From: Spirosoma sp. 48-14
Lineage (GTDB): Bacteria; Bacteroidota; Bacteroidia; Cytophagales; Spirosomataceae
NCBI RefSeq assembly: GCF_001898575.1
Contig: NZ_MKUD01000063.1
Span: 447,215 to 511,214 of the forward strand
Length of the DNA stretch: 64,000 nt
Direction: 5' to 3'
Shown here: one piece after another, positions 49,407-59,301 of the stretch
Layout of the letters: each line of letters starts with the position of its first letter
How positions within the stretch are numbered: position 1 is the first letter of the stretch
Made by a program: the position numbers and the translations under genes
The notes under the pieces: model-generated
Told to the model about the DNA's origin: nothing
The model's input: the letters and a program-made list of their open reading frames with translations, nothing else
The model's database searches: none

Positions 49407-52052
49407 ATGATTCGCTTTTCCGCTTTACACATTGCGTTTCTGGTGGTACTGCTGGGTATGTTTACTCCGCAAATGGCTCCCCAACGAACGAATCGTTCAT
49501 TTTCCTACCCTGCCGCCGACACCCTGCTGAAAGGCGCAAGCTGGCCAGCGGATCTGGCTCTGACAGCGTTTGCGGGCCCAGGGCTTACGCCCAGTCCGGC
49601 CTGTCTGGCCGTTGCTCCAACCGGAGAAGTATATGTAGGGGTCGATAAAATTGGCTCTTTGGGGAAAGACCCAGGCAAAGGCAGCATTGTCAGACTCATC
49701 GACACCGATAATGATGGGCGCGCCGATAAGCATACCATTTTCGCAGAGGTCGATAATCCACGGGGTATCTTACCATTGGGGGATCGACTCCTGGTTCTGC
49801 ATACGGTCTTCTCTCCCGCAACGAAGCAGGCAACCGGCATGGACCTTGTTGCTTTTGACGACAAAAATGGAGACGGCATAGCCGACGGGCCACCTCAACC
49901 ACTGGTCCAGCACATCAGCAATGTCAATTTCATTCAGAGTCGTGGTACCGACCATGCTACCAACGGTATTCGTATGGGTATCGACGGCTGGGTCTATATT
50001 GCTGTTGGTGACTTTGGCTTCTACAAAGCAACGGATCGGTCGGGCAAGCAATTAACGATGCTGGGAGGAGGCATTGTGCGAGTTCGGCCGGATGGCACAG
50101 AAATGGAGTTTTTTACGCACGGAACCCGGAACATTTATGACGTTGCCATCGACCCATACATGAATGTGTTTACGCGTGACAACACCAACGATGGTGGCGG
50201 CTGGAACATCCGGTTTTCGCATCACATTCAGTCGGGGGAATATGGCTATCCTGTTCTCTTTAAACACTTCACCGACGAAATTCTTCCGGCACTTGTCGAT
50301 GTAGGTGGCGGGTCAGGCACGGGCTCACTCTACATGGATGAACCCTCGTGGCCCGACAAGTATAACCATGTTCCGATGATGGCCGACTGGGGACGTAATC
50401 AGCTATACCTACACCGGGTCACGACCGACGGTGCCAGTTTCGTACAGAAAGAAGAAGAGTTTATCAAACTGCCCCAGATTACCGACGTAGATGTCGACGG
50501 ATCAGGACGTGTTTATCTCTCAGCCTGGGATGGAGCCGGTTACTCTGGTAATCCTCAAAAAGGCTACGTAGCACGGGCCATACCGAAAAACTGGAGCTAC
50601 GTACCGTTTGCGACCGTAAAAGGAGCTTCTGTTAAAAAACTGACAAGTCTGCTTCGGTCAGGTAGCGCCGTGGCACGTTTAGCTGCCCAGCAGGAACTGC
50701 TTACCCGCGCCGATTCAAAAGTAGTGAAAGCCGTATGGGATATAACAACCGACAAGCAACTACCCGCAGCCAACCGAATTGCAGCTATGTACACCTATGC
50801 TCAGGCTGCCGGTGCCGCTGGTATTCCGAATCTGGTGAAACTAACGACCGATGAAACCATGCAGGAGTTTGCCCTACGGGCGCTGGCCGACCGAAAGCCC
50901 TTCATCAATACGGTTCCGATTGAGCCATTCCTGAAAGGCATCAGCAGCTCATCGCCCCGCGTTCAGGCAGCAGCGATTATCGGCTTAGGTCGTCTGGGCA
51001 AGGCAGAAGCCGCTACGGCGCTACTACAGATACCGGTGCCTATCTCATTTACGCCACCCGCTCTAGGAACCGAAGGACCGCATGCTACACCTAATTCGGC
51101 CATAGTACCTGCTCACCTCGCAGTACGCTCGCTGGTGAGTTTACACGCTGTCGACGCCTGTATAAAAGCTCTCTCCACCGGACAATCTAAACTGGCGCTC
51201 TGGGCTCTGCGCTACATGCATGACTCTAAAGCCGTAGATGGACTCGTGACCGCTTATGGTAAAACGACTGATCCGGCCATGAAACAACAGCTCTTGACCA
51301 CATTGGCCCGGCTTTACAAAAAAGAAGCAGACTATGATGGTTCGTGGTGGTGGAGCACTCGCCCCGATACACACGGTCCATACTACCGGGCCATTGAATG
51401 GGAATCGTCGCCAACGATTAAAAAACTGCTGATCGATGAATGGAAACAAAGCAGTCAGAAGCAGTTTTTCACCGACTTAAACAGCCGTCTGCGCCTGGAA
51501 ATTCCGGAATTTGGGGTAGAAGAAACAGTTGTTGCCAAAGAAGAGCCCAAGGTTGATCTGGAGAAGATCAAGAACAAAAAAGGGCAAATTGGTGAATCGT
51601 CAATCGAAGATGTGATGCTGGCAATGGCAAAAATTAAAGGTGACCCTGCCATCGGGAAAAGCTTGTTTACGCAGCAGGGCTGCATCGCCTGCCACAGCCT
51701 TAGCCGCAATGAACCCATGAAAGGTCCTTTTATGGGTCAGATTGGCTCAATTATGACCCGCGACCAAATTGCGGAGTCGATTCTTAAGCCTAATGCTTCT
51801 ATTTCGCAGGGATTTGCTACCGTGTCGATTTCGGCTAAAGGGAACAAGAACTACACCGGCTTCGTCACCGAAGAATCGGCTTCCCGGCTTGTTTTACGGG
51901 ATATAACCGGACAGGTTTACACAATTAAAGTGGCCGATATACTCTCCCGAAAAGAGATGGAAACGTCAATGATGCCAACAGGACTGGCCAACGCCCTTTC
52001 TTACGAAGAATTTGCTTCGTTGATTACGTTCCTTTCCGAACAAAAAAAGTAA
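49407..52052 (+). CDS. Exported propeller / HEAT-repeat / cytochrome c protein
   Basis: This 881-residue protein has a signal anchor at about 1-20. A six-bladed-propeller domain (about 45-400) has the look of PVC-type and soluble sugar dehydrogenases: LAVAPTGEVYVGVDK, a calcium-like loop DTDNDGRADKH, GVDGWVYIAVGD-like strands. HEAT-like helical repeats lie at about 410-650 (ARLAAQQELL, AAAIIGLGRLG). A C-terminal cytochrome c domain has the haem motif C759-I-A-C762-H763, with a Met ligand further on. It probably oxidises a sugar or alcohol in the periplasm and passes electrons to cytochromes. It is 62 bp downstream of GH95 and may share its operon. Confidence 0.85.
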   Translation: MIRFSALHIAFLVVLLGMFTPQMAPQRTNRSFSYPAADTLLKGASWPADLALTAFAGPGLTPSPACLAVAPTGEVYVGVDKIGSLGKDPGKGSIVRLIDTDNDGRADKHTIFAEVDNPRGILPLGDRLLVLHTVFSPATKQATGMDLVAFDDKNGDGIADGPPQPLVQHISNVNFIQSRGTDHATNGIRMGIDGWVYIAVGDFGFYKATDRSGKQLTMLGGGIVRVRPDGTEMEFFTHGTRNIYDVAIDPYMNVFTRDNTNDGGGWNIRFSHHIQSGEYGYPVLFKHFTDEILPALVDVGGGSGTGSLYMDEPSWPDKYNHVPMMADWGRNQLYLHRVTTDGASFVQKEEEFIKLPQITDVDVDGSGRVYLSAWDGAGYSGNPQKGYVARAIPKNWSYVPFATVKGASVKKLTSLLRSGSAVARLAAQQELLTRADSKVVKAVWDITTDKQLPAANRIAAMYTYAQAAGAAGIPNLVKLTTDETMQEFALRALADRKPFINTVPIEPFLKGISSSSPRVQAAAIIGLGRLGKAEAATALLQIPVPISFTPPALGTEGPHATPNSAIVPAHLAVRSLVSLHAVDACIKALSTGQSKLALWALRYMHDSKAVDGLVTAYGKTTDPAMKQQLLTTLARLYKKEADYDGSWWWSTRPDTHGPYYRAIEWESSPTIKKLLIDEWKQSSQKQFFTDLNSRLRLEIPEFGVEETVVAKEEPKVDLEKIKNKKGQIGESSIEDVMLAMAKIKGDPAIGKSLFTQQGCIACHSLSRNEPMKGPFMGQIGSIMTRDQIAESILKPNASISQGFATVSISAKGNKNYTGFVTEESASRLVLRDITGQVYTIKVADILSRKEMETSMMPTGLANALSYEEFASLITFLSEQKK

Positions 52053-52442
52053 GCAGAGTCAAACGATCAGGCGTCTACCCAGATACGGAATGTTACCATC
52101 CGTATCTGGGTAGACGCTAAACATATAGAGCGATTACACGAATGTCTGGACTTCGCAAAGCAGAAACTCCTCTGAGTCATTGCCGTGCGGAGGTGGATAT
52201 ATTGGCTTACCAGGAGTTATGGCTAAAGATGTTTTGATCAGGAATTACACAAGCTCACGTTTACCCAGAGAACCGACCCATTGGTGATTTACCTAGTGCC
52301 GTAATGCCAGTAAAGACCCGCATCATTCTGAGAAACCCTTGACAGATTTGACACGTTATTGCATTTTAACCATGATCAATCTCGTTTGCTTCTTAAAGCT
52401 TTCTCTTCAGTAGAACCAAGTGGGTATGTCTAACCTTAGTCC
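52053..52442. other. Intergenic region upstream of the efflux two-component system
   Basis: This 390-bp region contains the perfect 19-bp palindrome at 52071-52117. The remaining stretch shows no tRNA and no convincing open frame. A short frame near 52312 reading MPVKTRIILRN resembles the start of some tyrosine recombinases but stops after 12 codons. I do not call it a gene remnant. Confidence 0.5.
52071..52117. repeat. Perfect 19-bp inverted repeat, 9-nt loop
   Basis: GCGTCTACCCAGATACGGA (52071-52089) and its exact reverse complement (52099-52117) flank atgttacca. No T-run follows, so it is not a normal terminator. It starts 18 bp after the cytochrome-propeller gene. It may be a mobile REP-like element or an mRNA-stabilising hairpin. 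Confidence 0.9.
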
Positions 52443-53117
52443 ATGAAAATATTACTTGTTGAAGATGAAGTGAGTCTGGCCTCCTTCATTCGTAAAGGCA
52501 TCGAGAGCGAGGGTTATGAAATTGACCTGGCCTATGACGGGCTGGTGGGTCAGCGTATGGCGAATAATAATAGCTATGACGTTATTGTCCTGGATGTTAA
52601 CCTGCCGTATATCAACGGATTTGAATTATGTCGACAGATTAAGCAGGAGTCACCTAAGCAATCAATACTGCTATTGACGGCCTTGGATAGCCTGCCCGAT
52701 AAAGAAAGTGGCTTCGGAGCCGGTGCCGACGATTACCTGGTGAAACCCTTTGAGTTCCGTGAATTACTGTTACGGATTAAAGCCCTGGCCCGCCGAAACA
52801 GCGATTACAGCGGTCTGAAAACCGTATTACGTGTAGCTGATCTGGAGCTGGATACGGAAGCCCACGCCGTTACCAGAGCGGGGCAACGAATTGACCTGAC
52901 CGCCCGGGAATACGCGCTTCTGGAATACCTGATGATCAACAAAGGAAAAATTGTCAGCCGAATCGATATAGCCGAGAAAGTCTGGGATCTTCATTTCGAC
53001 ACGAACACCAACGTCATTGAAGTGTATATTAATTACTTACGCAAGAAAATCGACAAGGATTTCAGTCCAAAGCTAGTACACACCATTGTGGGCATGGGTT
53101 ATGTCTTACGGGGCTAA
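52443..53117 (+). CDS. OmpR-family response regulator
   Basis: This 224-residue protein has a receiver domain (about 1-118) with the acidic pair ED at 7-8, phospho-acceptor Asp51 in VIVLDVNLP, and Lys101 in YLVKPFEF. The winged-helix DNA-binding domain (about 128-224) ends YINYLRKKIDKDF...HTIVGMGYVLRG. It pairs with the histidine kinase 2 bp downstream and probably controls the TolC-RND-adaptor genes that follow, in the style of CusR or similar efflux regulators. The signal is unknown. Confidence 0.95.
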   Translation: MKILLVEDEVSLASFIRKGIESEGYEIDLAYDGLVGQRMANNNSYDVIVLDVNLPYINGFELCRQIKQESPKQSILLLTALDSLPDKESGFGAGADDYLVKPFEFRELLLRIKALARRNSDYSGLKTVLRVADLELDTEAHAVTRAGQRIDLTAREYALLEYLMINKGKIVSRIDIAEKVWDLHFDTNTNVIEVYINYLRKKIDKDFSPKLVHTIVGMGYVLRG

Positions 53118-53119
53118 TT

Positions 53120-54520
53120 ATGCAGATCAAGCACAAACTTATCCTTTGGTTTTCGGCACTGGTAGCCAGCATATTACTCATTTTTTCGGTCTATGTTTAC
53201 AGTACCTACGCCAGCTTCCGACAACGGTCTATCGAAGATCGGCTGGAGCGAAAAGCCAGGGTCACTGAGCAATTGCTGACACTGAAAGGCGTAGCAGGCA
53301 GCGTGATTACCTCCATGCCCGAACAGGTTGAGTTTGTTTACTCGCCTACCGATAGCCTAATCTATAAAAGCCAGAATACCAACGACTTTATAGCTGAACT
53401 TTCGTTCCGGAACCGCGTTCGCCGGGAGCGGCTAGTCCGTTTCCAGTACACGAGTTCGGGGCACACATACCCTAAAGATGGCGTAGCGCTAACCTATGCA
53501 GGTTTATCGCCCTCGCCCGATGGCCGGGAGTATGTAGCCATTGTGACCGCTTATGATCAGGACGGGTATCAACGGCAACGGGAACTACGAGACCTGTTTA
53601 TCATTGGCAACGTAATGGCCATCGGCCTGGTGATTTTCTTAGGCTATTTTTTTTCCCGACAGGCCCTCAAACCGCTTACCAAACTAATCGATCAGATTAA
53701 CGCGCCCACGGCCAGCAAACTCCCTTTCCGGTTGCAGGCCGAAAATCCTCAGGATGAAGTAGGCGTATTGGCCCAGGCCTTTAATGAGTTACTGACACGA
53801 CAGGAACGACTCGTCGAAAATCAGCGCTCCTTTATTGCCCAGGCATCTCATGAACTGCGAACGCCATTAACCACCATCAAAGGCTGGCTGGAAACTTCCC
53901 TTATCTACGACGCAGACCCCGATGCACTTAAGCGAGGTATCACGCAGGCCGTTACCGAACTGGATAAACTTACAGCGCTGGCAAACGGGTTATTGCAACT
54001 GGCACGCATCGACGGAATCGATGCCCACCTTGACCGAAAACTTCTTGAACTGGTAGAGGTTGTACTCGATGCTGCCGATACCCTGGGTCAGCAACGCCCT
54101 GGGCAAGCATTGTCTGTACAGGTCAGCGACGGAATCATTGAACAAGCCACCCCCATTACAGTGTTGGGTAATGCCTACCTACTCAGAACTGCCTTGCTGA
54201 ATCTACTGGATAATGCGGCTAAGTATTCCAGTGGGCAACCTGTTACAGTATGCCTGGAGATGGACACCGACGAGCGGGCTCGTATCCGTATCGAAGATCG
54301 GGGAATTGGTCTGGCACCCGGCGAAGAAGACCGGGTATTACAGCCGTTAGTCCGAGGGTCTAATGTAGAGACAATTGCCGGATTCGGCATTGGATTAACC
54401 TTGGCGCATCGAATCATCACGCTCCATCAGGGACGGCTTCACTTACGTCCACGACCAGGTGGCGGCACCATTACCGAAGTCATTTTACCCTTACAAACAT
54501 CCCCCTCTAATACTAACTAA
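53120..54520 (+). CDS. Sensor histidine kinase of the efflux operon
   Basis: This 466-residue inner-membrane kinase has two transmembrane helices (about 7-29 and 160-182) flanking a periplasmic sensor of about 130 residues. HAMP (about 183-235), HisKA with His244 in QASHELRTPLTTIKG, and an ATPase domain (about 345-460) with NLLDNAAKYS, DRGIGL and GFGIGLTLAH follow. Its start is 2 bp past the regulator's stop codon. It probably responds to metals, drugs or envelope stress and works with the adjacent regulator. The downstream TolC gene starts 64 bp later. Confidence 0.95.
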   Translation: MQIKHKLILWFSALVASILLIFSVYVYSTYASFRQRSIEDRLERKARVTEQLLTLKGVAGSVITSMPEQVEFVYSPTDSLIYKSQNTNDFIAELSFRNRVRRERLVRFQYTSSGHTYPKDGVALTYAGLSPSPDGREYVAIVTAYDQDGYQRQRELRDLFIIGNVMAIGLVIFLGYFFSRQALKPLTKLIDQINAPTASKLPFRLQAENPQDEVGVLAQAFNELLTRQERLVENQRSFIAQASHELRTPLTTIKGWLETSLIYDADPDALKRGITQAVTELDKLTALANGLLQLARIDGIDAHLDRKLLELVEVVLDAADTLGQQRPGQALSVQVSDGIIEQATPITVLGNAYLLRTALLNLLDNAAKYSSGQPVTVCLEMDTDERARIRIEDRGIGLAPGEEDRVLQPLVRGSNVETIAGFGIGLTLAHRIITLHQGRLHLRPRPGGGTITEVILPLQTSPSNTN

Positions 54521-54584
54521 TCTGGCTCTAATCTGGCTCTAATATTGGCATCCTAGCTTTGGCCTTATCCATCGATATAGGCTC

Positions 54585-56024
54585 ATGCTCAGCGGAGATA
54601 AACGATATTATTGGTTCATAGCGATTCTGACCAGTTGCTGGATAAGTCAAAGTTCAGCGCAATCAGGTAACCCGTCTTCGACCCTGCCCAATCAACTTAC
54701 CTTGTCCAGAGCACTGGACTTAGCGCGGACGAATTACCCTGCCTTACGGGGCAAATTAGCCAACATCCGGGCTACAGAAGCTGATGCTCAGGCGTTGGCT
54801 ATGGCGTTGCTGCCTCAGGCGGGTGTCCAGGCCCAGACGCTGAATGCCACCTCCAATCAGGTCCGGGGGGCCTACGTTTCCAATGGCGGTCTGTTATTGC
54901 CCATATCTGGAGTGCGTACAGACGGATTTAATAGCCAGGCTGCCTGGACCAGTGGCGCTTCGCTGTTGGTAGACTGGGAGGCTATTACCTTCGGTCGTCG
55001 GGAGGCACGGCGCAGTCAGGCACGGTTAGCCATCGAACAGGCACAGGCTGATTATGAGGGCGAACTATTCACCCATCAGGTACGCGTCTGCGATGCGTAT
55101 CTACTAGCCCTCAATGCCCAGAAATCAGTCGCCTTGCAACGGGCCAATCTTCAGCGGGCGCAGGAACTTCAACGAATAATTCGGGCCAGTACCGAAGGAG
55201 GTCTTCGGCCGGGTATCGATAGTTCGGTAGCCAATACCGAAGTAGCCCGCGCCCGTTTGCAGGTGTTGGAAAGCCAGCAAATGGCTCAGCAGCAGGTGCT
55301 CCGGCTCACCGAATTAATCGGTCTGCCCAATCCGACTGTTCAACTGGATTCGCTGGTGTTTTACAACCAGCTTCCGCAGGTACCCGCTATGCCTGGCAGC
55401 AACCCGGCGCTGCATCCTCAACTACGGGTCTACCAGAAGAACATCGACCTGGGGCGAGCCAGCGAAACCTTACTGAAGGCCAGTGCCCTGCCGTCTGTCT
55501 CGGTACTTGGGTCGCTTCAGGGGCGCGGTTCCGGTATCAGCGAACAGGCACAGTCGGATGGTACGTTTCGGATCGACCCTTCGCTGGGTGCTGGTTTGCC
55601 CTTACGCTCGTATAATTACATTTTGGGGTTAACGGCCATCTGGCGCCCAACTGATTTGTGGCGTACTAAATATGCTGTGTCGGCCCAGCGGGAACGAATC
55701 AATGCCAGTCAGCAGCTATACGACCAACAGGCGCTGGGCATACAAGCTGCGAGCCAGAATGCCGTTTTGCAACTCGAACTGGCTCAGGCTCGTGCACAGC
55801 AGGCTCCTTTACAACTGGACGCGGCCAAACAGGCCTATATACAGGCACAGGCTCGGTACGAATCGGGGCTGGACAATATTCAGGCACTGACTCAAACCAG
55901 TGCGCTATTGAACCGGGCCGAAGTTGATCAGGCGCTGGTCACCAGCAGTGTGTGGCGAGCCTTGCTGCTACGGGCCGCTACGGCTGGTGATCTGGACTCG
56001 TTTCTGCAACAACTTCCCCACTAA
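54585..56024 (+). CDS. TolC-family outer-membrane efflux protein
   Basis: This 479-residue protein has a signal peptide ending near QSSAQS (about residue 26). Two repeated helical/beta units of the outer membrane factor family follow: LTLSRALDLARTNYPALRG at the start, long Gln/Ala-rich coiled-coil helices at about 120-230 and 360-450. It forms the outer-membrane channel of the tripartite pump encoded with the next two genes. The preceding gap has a short tandem duplication (aatctggctct twice at about 54520-54541). Confidence 0.92.
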   Translation: MLSGDKRYYWFIAILTSCWISQSSAQSGNPSSTLPNQLTLSRALDLARTNYPALRGKLANIRATEADAQALAMALLPQAGVQAQTLNATSNQVRGAYVSNGGLLLPISGVRTDGFNSQAAWTSGASLLVDWEAITFGRREARRSQARLAIEQAQADYEGELFTHQVRVCDAYLLALNAQKSVALQRANLQRAQELQRIIRASTEGGLRPGIDSSVANTEVARARLQVLESQQMAQQQVLRLTELIGLPNPTVQLDSLVFYNQLPQVPAMPGSNPALHPQLRVYQKNIDLGRASETLLKASALPSVSVLGSLQGRGSGISEQAQSDGTFRIDPSLGAGLPLRSYNYILGLTAIWRPTDLWRTKYAVSAQRERINASQQLYDQQALGIQAASQNAVLQLELAQARAQQAPLQLDAAKQAYIQAQARYESGLDNIQALTQTSALLNRAEVDQALVTSSVWRALLLRAATAGDLDSFLQQLPH

Positions 56025-56034
56025 CTCAACTGTC

Positions 56035-59000
56035 ATGATCAAAGCTGCCTTAGCCAAACCCATTACCGTACTCGTTGCTCTGGCCGGAATTGTTCTGTTT
56101 GCGGTACTGGCACTACTCAGTATCCCGGTCGATATTTTTCCCCGGCTCAACCTTCCGACCATTTACATTGCCCAACCCTACGGTGGTATGACCCCCGCCC
56201 AGATGGAGGGGTTCATTGCGACCCGGTATCAGAACCAGTTGCTGTATGTATCGGGCATCAAAAATGTCGAAGTAAAGAACATTCAGGGCCTCTGCCTGGT
56301 CAAATGCTCGTTCTATGAAGACGTCAACATGGCGCAGGTATCGGGCGAAGTTGCCAATCAGGTCAGCCGGGTAATGAATTACCTGCCACCGGGAACTGTA
56401 CCACCCACCGTGGTTCGGTTTGATGCATCGAGCTTGCCGGTTGGGCAGTTGGTATTCAGTAGCCGGAGGGCTTCGCTGGGCGAAATGCAGGATTTAGCGT
56501 CGACCCGGATTCGTCCCCTGTTCTCGCAAATTCCGGGCGCATCGGCTCCTCCCCCATTCGGTGGCAACGAGCGGACGGTGGTGGTGAAAGTAAACCCCGA
56601 ACGGATGCGCAGCTACGAGCTGACTCCGGATGAAATTGTACAGGCTGTGGTGAAGAATAACCAGATTTCACCTGCCGGAAGCGTTCAGATGGGTGATTAT
56701 ACTGTCATGACGCCCAGCAATACAGTGCTCGACAAGGTGGGCGAGTTCATGAACATTCCGTTACGCAAGGGGGTGGGTCCTACGGTGTTTCTGCGCGACG
56801 TAGCTACGGTAGAGGATGCCACAGATATAACAGTCGGGTACGCTCTGGTCAATGGCAAAAGGTCGGTGTATATACCCGTTACCAAAAGTGCCGATGCGTC
56901 GACTATGAGCGTGGTGAATGCGCTGAAGGCCAAGCTACCCGAGATGAAAGCCCTGTTACCCGACGATGTGCAGCTTTCCTATGAATTTGACCAGTCAGTC
57001 TACGTCACCCAGGCAGTACATAGTCTGGCTTTAGAGGGCGGACTGGGCGCTATCCTGACGGGTTTGATGGTGCTGCTTTTTCTGGGCGACTGGCGCAGTT
57101 CGCTGATCGTGATCCTGACCATTCCGGTATCCATCATGAGTGCCATTTTGCTCCTCAACCTGACCGGGCAAACCATCAATATCATGACGCTGTCGGGGCT
57201 GGCACTGGCCATCGGGATTCTGGTCGATCAGGCAACGGTAGTCATTGAAAACATTCACCAGCATCTGGAAATGGGTAAGCCCAAAGCCCGCGCCATTCTG
57301 GATGCCTGTCAGGAAATGTCGTTCCCACTGCTGCTCATTACCTTGTGTATTCTGGCGGTATTTGCCCCGGCTTTTCTGATGAATGGCGTTCCGCGCGGGA
57401 TGTTCCTGCCCTTATCGCTATCCGTAGGCTTTTCGATTATTGCGTCGTACATCCTGTCGCAGACGTTTGTGCCGGTCGTAGCCAACTGGTGGCTGAAAAA
57501 CCATGAACACGCTCATCCGCATGACCTGAGCATCCTGCCCGATTTGGAGAATCAGCCAGAAGCCCGACAGGAGCACTATGAAGAGAAACACCCTGAAAAA
57601 GTAACGGGCTTCGAACGCTTCAAGCTGGGTTACTTACGGCTACTCGATAAGATGATGGGCCGACGCACAGTGGTTATTGGCGTGTATGCCCTGGTTTGCG
57701 CACTCCTGATTGGCATTGGGTTTACCCAGATTGGCCAGGATATGATGCCCCGGCAAAATCATGCGCACCAGTTTCAGGTACGGATCGTAGGTCCACAGGG
57801 GTTGCGGATCGAACGTACCGAGGCCCTGACCAAACGGGTTATCAAGCAGATCAGCGACATCGTTGGGCCACAGAACATCGCGATTTCGTCGGCCTTTGTG
57901 GGTATGACGCCCTCCAGCTATGGCACTAGTGCCCTATATGTATTCAATGCTGGCCCTCACGAAGCCGTATTACAGGTCAATCTGTCTGAAGACTACAAAG
58001 TTGAGTCACTTGACGCGCTCAAAGAACAGGTTCGCCAGCGGATTCGTCAGAAGATGCCCAATGTCCGGCTGTCGTTCGAGCCGATCGACCTGACGGATAA
58101 AATCATGAGCCAGGGCGCCCAGACACCGATTGAAATTCTGGTCGGCGGAAAAGACCTGATTGAAGGCCAGCATTACGCCAATCGATTACTGACTCGCCTG
58201 CGCGAAATTCCTTACTTACGCGATCTACGGATCAATCAGCCCCTTAGCTATCCGACCGTTTCGGTAAAGGTCGACCGTGAGCGGGCTGCCCAATTAGGGT
58301 TGAGTACCGACGAAATCTCCAAGTCGCTGGTAGCCGCTACCTCATCAAGTCGGTTTACAGCCAAAAACCTATGGCTCGACCAGTCAAAAGGGTTTGCCTA
58401 TCAGGTGCAGATCCAACTGGAGCAGGATCAGATGAAATCCGTAGCCGACATCCAGGCCATCCCGCTCGTAAAAGGGCAGCTTCGCCCCACCCTCGGTGAT
58501 GTGGCTACGATCACGCCAACCACCATTCCAGGCCAATACGACCGTATAGGCCCTCGACGAATTATTACGGTATCGGCCAACATCAATAACCGGGATTTAG
58601 GCACGGCAACCCGCGATGTTCAGGCAGCGATTACAGCGGCTGGCGATCCTCCAAAAGGCTCTGTAGTGGAACTACGGGGACTGGCGCAACTGCTTCAGGA
58701 AACGCTCAGCAGCCTGCAATTCGGGCTGGGATTAGCCATTGTCGTGATCTTTCTGCTGCTGGCGGCTAACTATCAGTCGTTCAAAGTGGCCAGTGTAGTG
58801 CTTGTGAGCATACCCGCTGTACTGGCTGGTGCGCTTACGCTGCTGCTGGTAACGGGACAGACGCTGAATCTGCAATCGTACATGGGCATTATCATGTCGG
58901 TGGGGGTATCGGTGGCGAATGCTCTGCTGCTGGTAACCAATGCCGAATCCCTGCGACTTCGGTACCGCGATGCCCGAGCAGCTGCACGAGTGGCAGGGGC

Positions 59001-59298
59001 AGCTCGTTTGCGACCTATTCTGATGACTGCCCTCGCCATGATTGCCGGGATGATTCCAATGGCCAGCGGCCTTGGCGAATCGGGCGAGCAAACGGCTCCC
59101 CTGGGCCGGGCCGTGATTGGCGGATTGCTTTTTTCGACTGTGGCCGCGCTGCTGATTCTGCCCGTCGTGTTTGCGGCTGTTCAACGAAAAACAACCTTCG
59201 ATTCGCCGTCGCTGGACCCCGACGACCCAACCAGTACGGTGTACGACGGAATACCCGTTGCCGCTACAGAGTCTCACCAAACCAGTTTAACCTATTAA
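56035..59298 (+). CDS. RND efflux transporter permease with altered proton-relay residues
   Basis: This 1087-residue inner-membrane pump starts at MIKAALAKPITVLVALAG (ATG 56035). Twelve transmembrane helices and two large periplasmic loops (about 35-325 and 590-880) fit the RND family. In helix 4, GILVD398-Q399-ATVVIENI keeps the first of the AcrB Asp407/Asp408 pair but has Gln for the second. In helix 10, VGVSVANALLLV has Ala at the AcrB Lys940 position. The proton path therefore differs from AcrB. Subfamilies with this VDxATVVIENI signature occur in Bacteroidota. It is flanked by its TolC and adaptor genes. Confidence 0.93.
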   Translation: MIKAALAKPITVLVALAGIVLFAVLALLSIPVDIFPRLNLPTIYIAQPYGGMTPAQMEGFIATRYQNQLLYVSGIKNVEVKNIQGLCLVKCSFYEDVNMAQVSGEVANQVSRVMNYLPPGTVPPTVVRFDASSLPVGQLVFSSRRASLGEMQDLASTRIRPLFSQIPGASAPPPFGGNERTVVVKVNPERMRSYELTPDEIVQAVVKNNQISPAGSVQMGDYTVMTPSNTVLDKVGEFMNIPLRKGVGPTVFLRDVATVEDATDITVGYALVNGKRSVYIPVTKSADASTMSVVNALKAKLPEMKALLPDDVQLSYEFDQSVYVTQAVHSLALEGGLGAILTGLMVLLFLGDWRSSLIVILTIPVSIMSAILLLNLTGQTINIMTLSGLALAIGILVDQATVVIENIHQHLEMGKPKARAILDACQEMSFPLLLITLCILAVFAPAFLMNGVPRGMFLPLSLSVGFSIIASYILSQTFVPVVANWWLKNHEHAHPHDLSILPDLENQPEARQEHYEEKHPEKVTGFERFKLGYLRLLDKMMGRRTVVIGVYALVCALLIGIGFTQIGQDMMPRQNHAHQFQVRIVGPQGLRIERTEALTKRVIKQISDIVGPQNIAISSAFVGMTPSSYGTSALYVFNAGPHEAVLQVNLSEDYKVESLDALKEQVRQRIRQKMPNVRLSFEPIDLTDKIMSQGAQTPIEILVGGKDLIEGQHYANRLLTRLREIPYLRDLRINQPLSYPTVSVKVDRERAAQLGLSTDEISKSLVAATSSSRFTAKNLWLDQSKGFAYQVQIQLEQDQMKSVADIQAIPLVKGQLRPTLGDVATITPTTIPGQYDRIGPRRIITVSANINNRDLGTATRDVQAAITAAGDPPKGSVVELRGLAQLLQETLSSLQFGLGLAIVVIFLLLAANYQSFKVASVVLVSIPAVLAGALTLLLVTGQTLNLQSYMGIIMSVGVSVANALLLVTNAESLRLRYRDARAAARVAGAARLRPILMTALAMIAGMIPMASGLGESGEQTAPLGRAVIGGLLFSTVAALLILPVVFAAVQRKTTFDSPSLDPDDPTSTVYDGIPVAATESHQTSLTY

Positions 59299-59301
59299 TC
59301 C

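Noticed and set aside
52312..52347. Short frame MPVKTRIILRN resembling the start of a tyrosine recombinase
   Set aside because: Only 12 codons before a stop codon and no further similarity downstream in other frames, so a pseudogene call is not supported.
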